A stretch of 64,000 nucleotides of DNA from an uncultured Clostridia bacterium. GTDB lineage: Bacteria; Bacillota; Clostridia; TANB77; CAG-508. Position numbers and translations under genes: made by a program. Of this stretch, positions 1 to 9,044 are shown in pieces. The notes beneath the pieces are model-generated. The model saw only the letters and a program-made list of their open reading frames with translations, did no database searches and was not told the DNA's origin. The stretch is from the NCBI GenBank assembly GCA_934167965.1, contig CAKPMJ010000002.1, forward strand, positions 124,001 through 188,000, given 5' to 3'. The number at the start of each line of letters is the position of its first letter. Positions within the stretch are counted from its first letter, which is position 1.

Positions 1-931
1 CTAATGCTGCTATTGTATGTGCTTTTTGTCCAACTATTTTCGCATTTAATGCTCCATTTATAATTATTGTTTTTCTTACTTTTTCTGTTTCTTCAGGATT
101 TAAGAAATAACATCCTCTTTTTTCAAATTCTTTTTTTACTTCATCATAAATTTTATCTAACACAATTACTGACTGTTCAGATGCACAAATCATACCATTA
201 TCAAATGTTTTTGAGTGTATTATTGAGTTTACTGCTAAAATTATATTTGCTGATTCATCTATTACAGCTGGTGTATTTCCTGCACCAACTCCAAGTGCTG
301 GCTTTCCACTTGAATATGCTGATTTTACCATACCTGGTCCACCTGTTGCCAAAATTGTATCAGCTGATTGCATTAATGTATTTGTAAGTTCAAGTGATGG
401 TACATCTATCCATGCAATTATTCCTTCTGGAGCTCCAGCTTCTACTGCTGCTTCTAAAACTATTTTTGCAGCTTCAATAGTTGAATTTTTTGCTCTTGGA
501 TGTGGACTTATTATAATTCCATTTCTTGTTTTTAAACAAATTAATGTTTTAAATATTGCTGTTGATGTTGGATTTGTTGTTGGTATAACTGCTGCAATTA
601 CACCTATTGGTTCTAAGACTTTTTTTATACCATAATAAGTATCCTCTTCAACTACTCCACATGTTTTTTCATTTTTATACTTGTTGTAGATATATTCAGA
701 TGCATAATGATTTTTTATTATTTTATCTTCTACAACACCCATTCCAGTTTCCTCTACTGCCATCTTAGCTAATGGAATTCTAGCTTTATTTGCTGCAATC
801 GCAGCAGCTTTAAAAATTTCATCAACTTTTTCTTGTGAAAATTTTGCAAACTCTTCTTGTGCCATTCTAACTTTTGCGATAGTTTCTTGTAATCTGTCTA
901 CACTATCTACGATTTCGTACTCTTTACTCAT
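1..931 (-). CDS. adhE: Bifunctional acetaldehyde-CoA/alcohol dehydrogenase, N-terminal part (cut by window edge)
   Basis: The visible 310 residues form the CoA-acylating aldehyde dehydrogenase half of AdhE, which reduces acetyl-CoA to acetaldehyde (and, in the missing half, ethanol) with NADH. I see IAAVIPTTNPTSTAIFK, the GVGAGNTPAVID segment and the active-site cysteine in DNGMICASEQS. The C-terminus, including the iron-dependent alcohol dehydrogenase domain, lies outside the window, so whether this is full AdhE or a stand-alone aldehyde dehydrogenase is not proven. The start ATG overlaps the stop of the upstream hydrogenase gene (ATGAGTAA), implying translational coupling. It is the last gene of the rex-hydrogenase operon, so NADH-dependent Rex control of ethanol formation is likely. 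Confidence 0.9.
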   Translation of the reverse strand, partial: MSKEYEIVDSVDRLQETIAKVRMAQEEFAKFSQEKVDEIFKAAAIAANKARIPLAKMAVEETGMGVVEDKIIKNHYASEYIYNKYKNEKTCGVVEEDTYYGIKKVLEPIGVIAAVIPTTNPTSTAIFKTLICLKTRNGIIISPHPRAKNSTIEAAKIVLEAAVEAGAPEGIIAWIDVPSLELTNTLMQSADTILATGGPGMVKSAYSSGKPALGVGAGNTPAVIDESANIILAVNSIIHSKTFDNGMICASEQSVIVLDKIYDEVKKEFEKRGCYFLNPEETEKVRKTIIINGALNAKIVGQKAHTIAAL

Positions 932-2381
932 GTTGTTTTTCCTCCTTATTTTTTTTATTGTTTAAATTATATAACTTTATTGAATTTTGGATATCTTGCT
1001 CTTTAGCTTGTTTTCCAAATTTATCAATTTCTACAACATTTTTTGGCCCATGATGTATGCATAACGCTCCATTTAAGCATCCACCATCACATGCCATTCC
1101 TTCAAAGAAATTGTTTAGTGATTTACCCATTTTTAGTTTTAATAAATTTACTTTGCATTCTGTAATACCGTTCATTGCAACAGGTTTAATATCATCTATA
1201 TCAAAATATTCTTTTGCAACACTTTCAATTCCTTGTGATATTCCTCCTGACTTTGCAAATATTCTACCATAAAATGATGCATTATTCAAAACAGTTTCTT
1301 CCAATTTTTCCATATTTATTTCTTTAGCATCTAAAAATGCTTGTAATTCTTCGAATGATATAACTGTATCAATTGCTCCTTTTGTTTTTTCTAGTTTATA
1401 CTCCATTTTTTTACTTGTACATGGACCTATAAATATAACTTTTGCTGTTGGATCTGACTCTTTTATAAGTTCACCTGTATATACCATTGGAGATACAGAA
1501 CTTGATATGTACTTTTTTAGTTCTGGAAAATTTTTTTCCACATACATTACAAAAGATGGACAACAAGATGTTGTTAATATTCCTTTTTCTTTGAATTCTT
1601 CTGCTTCATGATATAGTGTTATATCTGCACCAAGTGCCGCTTCTACAACCTGATGAAATCCTAGTTTCATTATTCCAGTAACTACTTGTTCTGGTTTTAC
1701 ATTTTCAAATTGTCCTGCTATTGATGGTGCTATAACTGCATATACTTTATAATTTTTATTATTGTCAGATTTTCTTAGTATATCTATTGCATCTAATATA
1801 TTAGATTTATCTGATATTGCTCCAAATGGACATTGATATACACACGCTCCGCATGATATACATTTATCATTATCAATTTTAGCTTTTTTATTTTCATCAA
1901 TTGAGATTGCATCAACTTTACATGCTTTTATACATGGTCTTTCTTGCTTTATTATTGCCGAATATGGACAAACTGTGGTACACTTACCACATTCTACACA
2001 TTTTTCCTTATTAATGCAAGCCTTATGATTAATTATTGAAATTGCACCTCTAGGACATACTTCTACACATCTATGTACTAAACATCCTCTACATGCTGGT
2101 GTAACATACATTCCCTCTGTTGGACATTCATCACACGCTATGTCTATTACTTCAACAGAATTAGGATTTTCTTTATTTCCTCCTAAAGCTAAAGTTACTC
2201 TTTCTTCTATGATTGCTCTATCTTTATATACACAACAACGAGCAATAGGTTTTGGTCCTGGTGATATTTTCTTTGGTATATCTTTATAGCAGGAAACTAA
2301 GTCGTCATTATATGCTTTTTTTATTATTTCTTTCAGCACATCATATTTCAATTGCTGCACATAAGTATCAAATTTATTCAT
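924..2381 (-). CDS. [FeFe] hydrogenase, group-B-like, monomeric
   Basis: A 485-residue ferredoxin-fused iron-only hydrogenase that would evolve or oxidise H2 with ferredoxin. After an N-terminal cysteine-rich region come CxxCxxCxxxCP-type 4Fe-4S motifs (about residues 95-190), then the H-cluster domain. Its three signature loops are TSCCPSF (L1), IGPCTSKK (L2) and GMACDGGCLNGA (L3). L1 and L3 differ from the classical group A forms (TSCCPGW, MACPGGC) and match what I know of group B enzymes. Group B is poorly characterised biochemically, so direction and partner are inferred. It follows the PP2C gene closely and overlaps adhE by 8 bp. All CGG triplets in the gene are out of frame. Confidence 0.9.
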   Translation of the reverse strand: MNKFDTYVQQLKYDVLKEIIKKAYNDDLVSCYKDIPKKISPGPKPIARCCVYKDRAIIEERVTLALGGNKENPNSVEVIDIACDECPTEGMYVTPACRGCLVHRCVEVCPRGAISIINHKACINKEKCVECGKCTTVCPYSAIIKQERPCIKACKVDAISIDENKKAKIDNDKCISCGACVYQCPFGAISDKSNILDAIDILRKSDNNKNYKVYAVIAPSIAGQFENVKPEQVVTGIMKLGFHQVVEAALGADITLYHEAEEFKEKGILTTSCCPSFVMYVEKNFPELKKYISSSVSPMVYTGELIKESDPTAKVIFIGPCTSKKMEYKLEKTKGAIDTVISFEELQAFLDAKEINMEKLEETVLNNASFYGRIFAKSGGISQGIESVAKEYFDIDDIKPVAMNGITECKVNLLKLKMGKSLNNFFEGMACDGGCLNGALCIHHGPKNVVEIDKFGKQAKEQDIQNSIKLYNLNNKKNKEEKQHE

Positions 2382-2394
2382 TGCAACACTTCCT

Positions 2395-3556
2395 TTAATA
2401 ATATTTAACTTCTATTCTTTTTCCCATTAATTTCAAGTTTTCTGAAAGTTTTTCTACTAATTTAAACTTTAATGTACTGTCTATTGGTAATCCTGTATGA
2501 GCTTCATTTACTGCTTGACCAACAAAAAAATGTACATCTGTTGCCTGTTCAAACAAAAAATTTGCAAGTTGTGAAGCTCCATCTTTTTTTAAGAAATTTT
2601 TTGGTATATCACTATCTATTTTCAAATATTCTTCTGATAGTTCAATTAATTTTCTTATTGTCAATACTCCCTCTGTTGTTAAATCAATTCCCTTTATATA
2701 ACCGATTGGTGGAATCTCGCTGTCTATATAATTAAAATCTGTTTCTACTTTTTCTCCTAAATAATCTGCTACTATTTGAGATGTTGTTCCTCCACATACA
2801 ATCCTAATTCCCTTATTTTCCAAAAAGTCTTCAACATATTTTCCACAATCTTCTCTTCTTACAGGTGGTCCAATCATAATGTTTACTTGACTTTCTTTTC
2901 TTATTTTAATTGCTGCAACTGTAGTATCATCTCCTGGTTCTCCCATATAGAGAGATTCACTTGAACTTGCTAAAACATTTGCAATACATCTAGCCGACAT
3001 TTTTGAATTTATATTTTCTTTTAGATATTCTATAATATCTTCTCTCTGCCAACCCAAGTTTAATGTCTTACCAATTCCTGCATGTGGTACTCCATCTGAC
3101 ATAAGTAGTATAACATCTTGATCTTTTAAATTTAAATTAGTTTTATATATTTTTTTATTTAATATATTTAATTCTTTTCTCTCTAATTCTCTTGGTACTC
3201 CATTGCTTAAAAAAATGCATTTAGGATTATCAAACTCAAACATAAATCCTTTTCCATCATTATTTATATGAATTACAGAAAATGTTGAATATGCAACTCC
3301 TCTTTCCTTACAGACTGGCAATGTTTGTGCAATTGTTTCTATACACTCTTCCATAGGAATATCATTAGATACCATCGTACTTAATATTTTAGATGTTAAT
3401 GTTGCTAAAATATTTGCTTTTACTCCGGCTCCCTAATCCATCTGCTAATACTAGAGTTGTATATTCACCTTTTTTTACAATGGAAACCATATCTCCACAT
3501 AATTCTTCTCCAAATTTATTAAATGAAGTATAACCATATTCAAGAAAAAGTCCCAT
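2395..3556 (-). CDS. SpoIIE-type PP2C serine phosphatase, read through a +1 frameshift at CGG
   Basis: The frame opens with an ATG at 3556 that shares one base with the stop of the sensory hydrogenase gene (TAATG) and reads through LVLADGLGS, the first metal-binding motif of PP2C. It then meets CGG at 3427-3425 and goes out of frame. Skipping the single C at 3427 gives GLGSGVKANILATL, the expected family sequence, and continues without interruption for about 340 residues. Later PP2C motifs are LLMSDGV and GDDTTVAA. A roughly 170-residue C-terminal region has no domain I recognise. PP2C phosphatases next to PAS-containing hydrogenases are thought to relay an H2 or redox signal. The frame break could be a mutation, but four similar sites in this window argue for programmed decoding. 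Confidence 0.85.
3425..3427 (-). other. +1 frameshift site AGC-CGG-AGT in the PP2C gene
   Basis: In the gene's frame from ATG 3556, CGG is codon 44. Reading AGC, skipping C, then GGA-GTA restores the conserved DGLGSG motif. The zero frame ends about 12 codons later, so a protein read only in frame 0 would have no catalytic domain. Confidence 0.8.
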
Positions 3557-5256
3557 TATTTTTCTCCTTTATTCTCATCACTTAAAGTTTTTCTTAAATT
3601 TACTAATGCAACTTTAGCTTCTGCTGTTGTTTCTCCCAAAAGTGATGCTATTTCTTGTGCTACTCTCATTTGTTTTTTTATTACTTCATCAGTAGTAGCA
3701 ATTGTTTCTAATTTTACTTCTTTTAATTTTTCATCATAATTTACTTTATCAGTTATATCTTTTAAAATAGCAAACATCATATTATGATTTTCCATATGAG
3801 TAATTGATAATTCAACATATGAATTTGTTTTTGAAATTTTCACTTGTTTAGAATATATATTTTTTTGTTCTGATAGTGCTTCTATAAAATCAATACTATC
3901 TTCTACACAATTTAATATACATGTTTTTTTAGGTCTAAAACCACTTATTCCTAATAAGGCTTTTGCTTTATTATTTATATCAATTATATTAAATTCTTTA
4001 TCTATTACAACAATTCCATTTGGGCTATTTTTTATAATCTCATAAGACATGTTTTCAGCTCTTTCTCTCATGTATGGTAAGCACATCTCTATATCTGCAT
4101 ATCCATTTATTACAGCCCATGCCTTTTCTCTACATGTTGAATAACCACAAGCTCCACAGTTTAGTTCATCTTCTCTTGAATATTTTCCTGTTCTTTCTAA
4201 GACCTCTTTTATTTGTTCTTCTGTAGGTTCAATATCTTCTAGTTCTTTCATATTGTGATTATGACTTATATCAATTTTCTCTATATTTTCTCTTTTTACT
4301 TCTTCATTTATTAATGCATTATTTTTTACATAATTACGAACTTTAGAGTTAGCTGTTATCGCAGTGTTATCTTTATTTAAACTACATGGTCCATTTATAC
4401 ATGAAGATTGACATGTATTTAATTCAAGAAATACATTTTCCAAATTATCTATTTCTGCAAGTGTTTGCTTACATCTCTCTACTCCATCTACTGCTATATA
4501 TTCATATCCATCTGCAAGTTCTTTAAAAGATTTTATTATTCCTCTGCTTATTGGAAAAAATCTTGCTTTATTCCAACTAGCTTCTGTATTTGCATTAATT
4601 TCTTGTATATTTATATTATATTCTTCAAATAAGCTTAATAAATCTTCAAAAGTCAATACTCCATCTATTAAACCTGACTCTTTTGCTTCTTTTTTCTTGG
4701 CTATACAAGGTCCAATAAATACTATTTTACAGTCAGGATTTTCTTTTTTTAATAGCTTTGCATGAGCTATTGCAGGTGAATCAACTGGTGCTAAATATTT
4801 AAGAGCATTTGGATAGTATAAGCTAATCATATTATTTACAGCTGGGCAACAAGAAGTTATAAAATTTTTATATTTCTTTTCTTTTAGTATTTTTTCATAT
4901 TCTTCTATAACTAGTTCTGCTCCTCTTGCAGTTTCTTCTGCAAAAGCAAAACCAACCTGTTTTAAAGCTTCATTAAATCCAGCAAAATTATTTAAATTAA
5001 AACTTGATATAAATGATGGTGCAACACTTGCTATTACTTTATTATTTTTTAGAAGCCCTTTAACATCTTCTAATTCACTATGTACTTTTTTTGCATTTTG
5101 TGGACAAATTAATGTACATCTCCCACATAAAATACATCTTTCTTCTATAATTTTTGCTTGATTTTCTTCTATTTTTATTGCTTTAACAGGACAATTTTTT
5201 AAGCATTTATAACAATTCTTACACTTAGCTTCTTTAAATTCTAAATACTTTAACAT
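3556..5256 (-). CDS. PAS-domain [FeFe] hydrogenase, putative H2 sensor (HydS-like, group C)
   Basis: A 566-residue multidomain protein. Two N-terminal 4Fe-4S motifs (residues 1-60) are followed by an H-cluster domain with TSCCPAV (L1) and IGPCIAKK (L2) and a divergent L3 region, NTCQSSCINGPC. Next is an Fe-S domain (LNCGACGYSTCREKA to MCLPYMRERAE, about 365-410), then a PAS domain (SPNGIVVIDKEFNIIDIN) and a C-terminal helix. This is the architecture of sensory group C hydrogenases, proposed to detect H2 rather than to produce it in bulk. There is no histidine kinase domain; the adjacent PP2C phosphatase is the likely output partner. It starts 16 bp after the [2Fe-2S] protein gene in the same operon. 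Confidence 0.9.
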   Translation of the reverse strand: MLKYLEFKEAKCKNCYKCLKNCPVKAIKIEENQAKIIEERCILCGRCTLICPQNAKKVHSELEDVKGLLKNNKVIASVAPSFISSFNLNNFAGFNEALKQVGFAFAEETARGAELVIEEYEKILKEKKYKNFITSCCPAVNNMISLYYPNALKYLAPVDSPAIAHAKLLKKENPDCKIVFIGPCIAKKKEAKESGLIDGVLTFEDLLSLFEEYNINIQEINANTEASWNKARFFPISRGIIKSFKELADGYEYIAVDGVERCKQTLAEIDNLENVFLELNTCQSSCINGPCSLNKDNTAITANSKVRNYVKNNALINEEVKRENIEKIDISHNHNMKELEDIEPTEEQIKEVLERTGKYSREDELNCGACGYSTCREKAWAVINGYADIEMCLPYMRERAENMSYEIIKNSPNGIVVIDKEFNIIDINNKAKALLGISGFRPKKTCILNCVEDSIDFIEALSEQKNIYSKQVKISKTNSYVELSITHMENHNMMFAILKDITDKVNYDEKLKEVKLETIATTDEVIKKQMRVAQEIASLLGETTAEAKVALVNLRKTLSDENKGEK

Positions 5257-5272
5257 ATTAATGACCTCTTCT

Positions 5273-5515
5273 TTAAATTTTATTTATTATTTGTTCATTA
5301 AATATTTTTTCTATATTTTCTGGACTTACATTTGATACAAGTTCATCATCAATCTTCATTGAAACACCATTTGAACAATTACCTAAACAAAAACTTGCTT
5401 TTAGTTCTATTTTATCTTCTAGTTCTTTTTCTTCTATCAAAGACTTTAATTTCTGTATTACATCATATGAACCTTTTAAATGACATGAACTTCCAACACA
5501 TACCTTTATTTCCAT
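5273..5515 (-). CDS. Thioredoxin-like [2Fe-2S] protein (NuoE/HydC C-terminal type)
   Basis: An 80-residue protein with the four cysteines of the thioredoxin-like [2Fe-2S] ferredoxin fold: C6 and C11 (CVGSSC) and C43 and C47 (CLGNC). This is the electron-transfer part of NuoE or HydC without the N-terminal helical domain, so it probably shuttles electrons to or from one of the neighbouring hydrogenases. It lies 3 bp after rex and 16 bp before the sensory hydrogenase gene. Confidence 0.85.
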   Translation of the reverse strand: MEIKVCVGSSCHLKGSYDVIQKLKSLIEEKELEDKIELKASFCLGNCSNGVSMKIDDELVSNVSPENIEKIFNEQIINKI

Positions 5516-5518
5516 TTT

Positions 5519-6142
5519 CTATACTCCTTTTTCCTTTAAATTTTTTAATAATACTAATAATGAAGCTGATAAATCTTCATTTTTTATTACTATATTTTCT
5601 GGTACTTTCAAATTTACTGGTGCAAAATTCCATATAGCCTTTATTCCACATTTTATCATTTTATCACATACTTCTTGTGCCGCTTCTTTAGGAACTGTTA
5701 TTATACCAATATGTATATTCATTCTTTTTATTAAATTCTCCATTTTATCTATGTAAAATGTTTTTTTATTATCACATTTTGATTTGTCTATGTCAAATGC
5801 TATTAAAATATTAGTGTTATTCTCAAAACCTTTATAATTCATTAATGCTTGTCCTAATTTTCCTGCTCCAACTATTATTGCATCTGTCATATTATTTAGA
5901 TTTAAGAACTCTTCCATGTCTAAAATTAAGTTTTTAGTACAAAATCCTATTCCTGGTTTTCCATCACTTTTACTTACTAATGCTAAATCTTTTCTTACTT
6001 GTATTGGATTTAAATTTAATTCTTTTGCTATTGCAGTTGACGATATTAATTCTACTCCATTTTCCTTTTTATCTTTTAAAACTCTTAGATATTTAGGAAG
6101 TCTTTTTAAACTCGCTTGTGAAATATATTGATTATCTTCCAT
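5519..6142 (-). CDS. rex: Redox-sensing transcriptional repressor Rex
   Basis: A 207-residue protein with the Rex layout: an N-terminal winged helix (SQASLKRLPKYLRVL to NLNPIQVRKDLA, residues 8-60), a Rossmann NAD(H)-binding fold with GAGKLG at 92-97, and the C-terminal swapped helix (DLSASLLVLLKNL). Rex represses fermentation and hydrogen genes when NAD+ is high relative to NADH and is released by NADH. As first gene of the operon ending in adhE it probably regulates itself and the hydrogenases. The start ATG has a GGAGG ribosome binding site directly after a small hairpin. Confidence 0.95.
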   Translation of the reverse strand: MEDNQYISQASLKRLPKYLRVLKDKKENGVELISSTAIAKELNLNPIQVRKDLALVSKSDGKPGIGFCTKNLILDMEEFLNLNNMTDAIIVGAGKLGQALMNYKGFENNTNILIAFDIDKSKCDNKKTFYIDKMENLIKRMNIHIGIITVPKEAAQEVCDKMIKCGIKAIWNFAPVNLKVPENIVIKNEDLSASLLVLLKNLKEKGV

Positions 6143-6153
6143 GCAAGCCTCCT

Positions 6154-6203
6154 CGATATTTTTTTATCGATTTAATATTAACATATGTATAATTTTTTTT
6201 CAA
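6154..6203 (-). promoter_or_regulatory. Promoter and leader hairpin of the rex-hydrogenase operon
   Basis: TTGAAA (6203-6198), 17 bp, then TAATAT (6180-6175) makes a plausible sigma-A promoter. The downstream TGTTAATATTAA stretch resembles half of a Rex operator (TTGTTAA-N6-TTAACAA) but is incomplete. CGATA/TATCG (6154-6169) can form a 5-bp hairpin just before the ribosome binding site. Confidence 0.45.
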
Positions 6204-6245
6204 CATTTTTCGCATATATTTTAGTCAATTTTTTTCCATACATAC

Positions 6246-6286
6246 AATAAAAATAGAGAATTCAAAAATTTATTTTCAAATTCTCT
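6246..6286 (-). terminator. Rho-independent terminator
   Basis: AGAGAATT/AATTCTCT arms around an A/T-rich loop, with a T-run on the minus strand; it ends the transcript of the membrane protein gene 6327-6992. Confidence 0.75.
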
Positions 6287-6326
6287 ATTTTCAGTAGCCT
6301 CCTATCAAATCATCCTCTATGCATAT

Positions 6327-6992
6327 TTAATTATTTTCTTGTATTTTATATTGGCTAATATCAGGCTCTACAAATATACTATCATCTACATTGTCAAATT
6401 CATAATAATATTCTGCAACTATTGCTTCTTCTGTTCCATCTTCTTTTACCGAGTATCCATTATTTGCTTTTAATGTAAGACCTGTTTGCTTTTGTATATA
6501 TGCATTATCTGCTATTAATGATTGAACAAAGTAACACTCTTTTCCTTCATATTTTACAGTTTTTATTTTACTCATAGCAGCTAATTTAAATAAACTCCAT
6601 AAATTATTCTCATAATCAAATCCCATAATCATAATTTGAGATTGTACTTCATCCTTATTAGCACCTAGCATCGCTATTTTAGAATCTTCAACATCTATAT
6701 AAGTATTTACTGTGTCTCCTTTGGTATATTGCATTAACTTTCTATTTTTACCTGTGTCTTTTTCTTTTAAAGTATATATCATCAAAGCATTCTCATCTTT
6801 TAAATAAAACTCTGTCATACCTCCAGAATTATTTACAATTTTTTCATAATGATTATTACTATTTATGTACTTTGAAACTTTATTGTTTAAATCTCTAATT
6901 ATAATCATCTTCCTAATTGTTATTGCTAAAAAAATAATTATCGCAATTAATATAAATAATAAAATAATTTTCAATACTTTCTTTTTATTCAT
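6327..6992 (-). CDS. Membrane-anchored extracytoplasmic protein, unknown function
   Basis: The start at 6992 (MNKKKVLK) is chosen because AAGGAGG lies directly upstream; a longer frame adds only eight residues. One N-terminal transmembrane helix (about residues 6-27) is followed by about 190 residues predicted outside the membrane, with no cysteine cluster or catalytic motif I recognise. The overall look resembles small LolA-like or YcdA-like exported proteins, but that is a guess. It is a single-gene unit with its own terminator. Confidence 0.7.
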   Translation of the reverse strand: MNKKKVLKIILLFILIAIIIFLAITIRKMIIIRDLNNKVSKYINSNNHYEKIVNNSGGMTEFYLKDENALMIYTLKEKDTGKNRKLMQYTKGDTVNTYIDVEDSKIAMLGANKDEVQSQIMIMGFDYENNLWSLFKLAAMSKIKTVKYEGKECYFVQSLIADNAYIQKQTGLTLKANNGYSVKEDGTEEAIVAEYYYEFDNVDDSIFVEPDISQYKIQENN

Positions 6993-7152
6993 ATAAATTC
7001 CTCCTTTTCTAAGCAACCTTGCAATTCTGAGCTATTATATAATCTTTAGACCATTGGCTTTTCGTCATAAACTTTCATTTACTTTGCTTTTTAACCTATT
7101 TCTATTATACCATATTTTAGCTTTTTTTTGCAAATGAGAACTTTTCTATAAT

Positions 7153-7194
7153 AAAAAAAGTGAATTTCTGTTAATACAGTTTTTCACTTTTTTC
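7153..7194 (-). terminator. Rho-independent terminator
   Basis: AAAAAGTGAA/TTCACTTTTT arms with an inner ACTGT/ACAG stem and a T-run, placed just after the DUF308 gene. Confidence 0.75.
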
Positions 7195-7204
7195 TTAATT
7201 TACT

Positions 7205-7741
7205 TTATGAAATTTTATTTACATTACTTAAGAATATTATGCTTTCTATAATATCCAAAACAGCATATATTAGAACTAATGCACCTATAGTTGCAATAAC
7301 AATACCTGATGTGCATACTGTATATATACCACATATTAGCATTAATACAGCTATAATCAAACTATATATCCATGTTTTTGTGTACATGTCTTTTAATTTA
7401 AATGATATATTCATCCTTATTATAGAACTATATATTATCCATATTCCTATTAACACTCTAAATATTGCTCCTATTTGAGTACCATATACCATAACTATAA
7501 TTCCTAATATTGCTGTAATAAATCCATATGCCATATCATAATTATAAAAGTTATATTCTCCTCTATTTTTGATATCAATTATAACTTTATATAGACCAAT
7601 TAAAATTAGCAATATACCTATCACATATGATATAGCCTTTACAATTCCTTCTGGGTTTGTAATTAATAAAATTCCCAATACTGCAAATACGATTGATGCT
7701 AATAGTGATTCCCATCCTGCTTTCTTTAATATTTTTTCCAT
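7205..7741 (-). CDS. DUF308 (HdeD-like) membrane protein
   Basis: A 178-residue protein with six hydrophobic helices arranged as three repeated hairpins, typical of the DUF308/HdeD family. The function is unknown in Gram-positives; HdeD in E. coli is linked to acid stress. The start has a GGAGGGATG-type ribosome binding site. It is probably monocistronic, downstream of the ABC transporter genes. Confidence 0.75.
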   Translation of the reverse strand: MEKILKKAGWESLLASIVFAVLGILLITNPEGIVKAISYVIGILLILIGLYKVIIDIKNRGEYNFYNYDMAYGFITAILGIIVMVYGTQIGAIFRVLIGIWIIYSSIIRMNISFKLKDMYTKTWIYSLIIAVLMLICGIYTVCTSGIVIATIGALVLIYAVLDIIESIIFLSNVNKIS

Positions 7742-7816
7742 AAATCATCCCTCCTATTTTGTATATTTATCATACTTTTGTGAATTTTATATGAATTTTT
7801 AGTAAATTTTGTTATT

Positions 7817-9043
7817 TTAATTGTTTTTATCTTTATATACTTTAACTATATCTTTAAAACTCATTTTTGTACCATAATTTAAAATAGCATTTGAATATAT
7901 TTTTATAGTTACTTTTGATATTACTAATATTGTAACAATAAGTACTGCTATTGATATTAAAACATCTGTATTACTTGCTAATCCCATCATTATTCTAAAT
8001 GGCATACAAAATGGTGATGATATTGGAAATATTGAAGCAAATACATTAAGATTGCTTGTAGGATTCATCATTGTGAAATATGATAAATAGAATCCAATTA
8101 CGGCAAGCATTGCTACTGGTCCATTTGCAGATTGTATATCTTCTGGCTTTGCTACAGTAGAACCTGTTAATGCATATAATAATGCATAAGTTAAATATCC
8201 TAATATAAAATATAAAACTGTAATTACTCCTAAATATGGAGTTATTGCTGACATATCTAATATTGAATCTATCATTTCTGGTTCTAAGCATGTTTTTGCA
8301 CAAATAAGTGCTACTCCAACTAAAATCACCATTTGCAATAATCCAACTAATCCAATTCCTATTGTTTTACCCAATACAATAGTTTTAGGAGTTGTTGATG
8401 TTACAAGTGTTTCTATAATTTTTGACGTTTTTTCTGTTGTTATTGAACTTGAAACTTGGTATGCACAAAAATATATTGCATAAAATAGTACAATAGATAG
8501 CAACATCATTGCAAAAACATTCCCTTTAGCTTCTTTTTCTTCTGTTTGCTCTAATGAAAATTCAAAGTCTGGAGTAATTGATTTTAGCTGTTCTTCAGTT
8601 AATCCTAGTTTACTTATTTGTAAATTAGAATATATTGTATTTATTGATGTAACTATATCTTCTGGCACTTCTGTCATCATTGTTGAACTTTTTACTATAT
8701 ATCTTACTTTTACTTTTTCATCTTGTTTTTCTATTATTATTGCTGATTCAATATCTTCATTGTCTATTTTTTGTTTTATTTGCTCATATGATTCTTTTGA
8801 TATTTCTATTTCATATCCTGTATCCATATCTTTTAAGCTCTCAAGAGCACCTTCAAAAATGTTATTTTCATCTACTATAACAAGTTTATCACCAGTACTT
8901 TCTCCTTTAACAGCCTTTAAAATATTTGGAATATTAAAACCAATAATTATCATTATTAGAAAAATGATAGTTGAAATTATAAAAGATTTTCTTTTTACCA
9001 TATCTTTCATTGTAAAATTCATTACTGTTAATAAATCTCTCAT
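7817..9043 (-). CDS. ABC-2 type permease (NatB-like)
   Basis: A 408-residue permease: one N-terminal helix (about 20-45), a large extracytoplasmic domain (about 50-170), then five or six helices from about 180 to 400. This is the NatB/ABC-2 exporter topology. Start 9043 is preferred over a GTG nine bases upstream because AGGTG is well placed for it and the junction with the ATPase gene reads TAACATG. It pairs with the ATPase at 9045. Its substrate (sodium, peptide or drug) is unknown. Confidence 0.85.
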   Translation of the reverse strand: MRDLLTVMNFTMKDMVKRKSFIISTIIFLIMIIIGFNIPNILKAVKGESTGDKLVIVDENNIFEGALESLKDMDTGYEIEISKESYEQIKQKIDNEDIESAIIIEKQDEKVKVRYIVKSSTMMTEVPEDIVTSINTIYSNLQISKLGLTEEQLKSITPDFEFSLEQTEEKEAKGNVFAMMLLSIVLFYAIYFCAYQVSSSITTEKTSKIIETLVTSTTPKTIVLGKTIGIGLVGLLQMVILVGVALICAKTCLEPEMIDSILDMSAITPYLGVITVLYFILGYLTYALLYALTGSTVAKPEDIQSANGPVAMLAVIGFYLSYFTMMNPTSNLNVFASIFPISSPFCMPFRIMMGLASNTDVLISIAVLIVTILVISKVTIKIYSNAILNYGTKMSFKDIVKVYKDKNN

Positions 9044-9044
9044 G

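Noticed and set aside
67..387. Plus-strand ORF opposite adhE
   Set aside because: Leu/His-rich shadow of the adhE frame; no ribosome binding site or family resemblance.
3425..3427. Sequencing or assembly error as explanation of the frame breaks
   Set aside because: Not excluded, but the five breaks are not in homopolymers and all have the same CGG(A/T) form with the same sign of shift; no other kind of frameshift was found in native genes.
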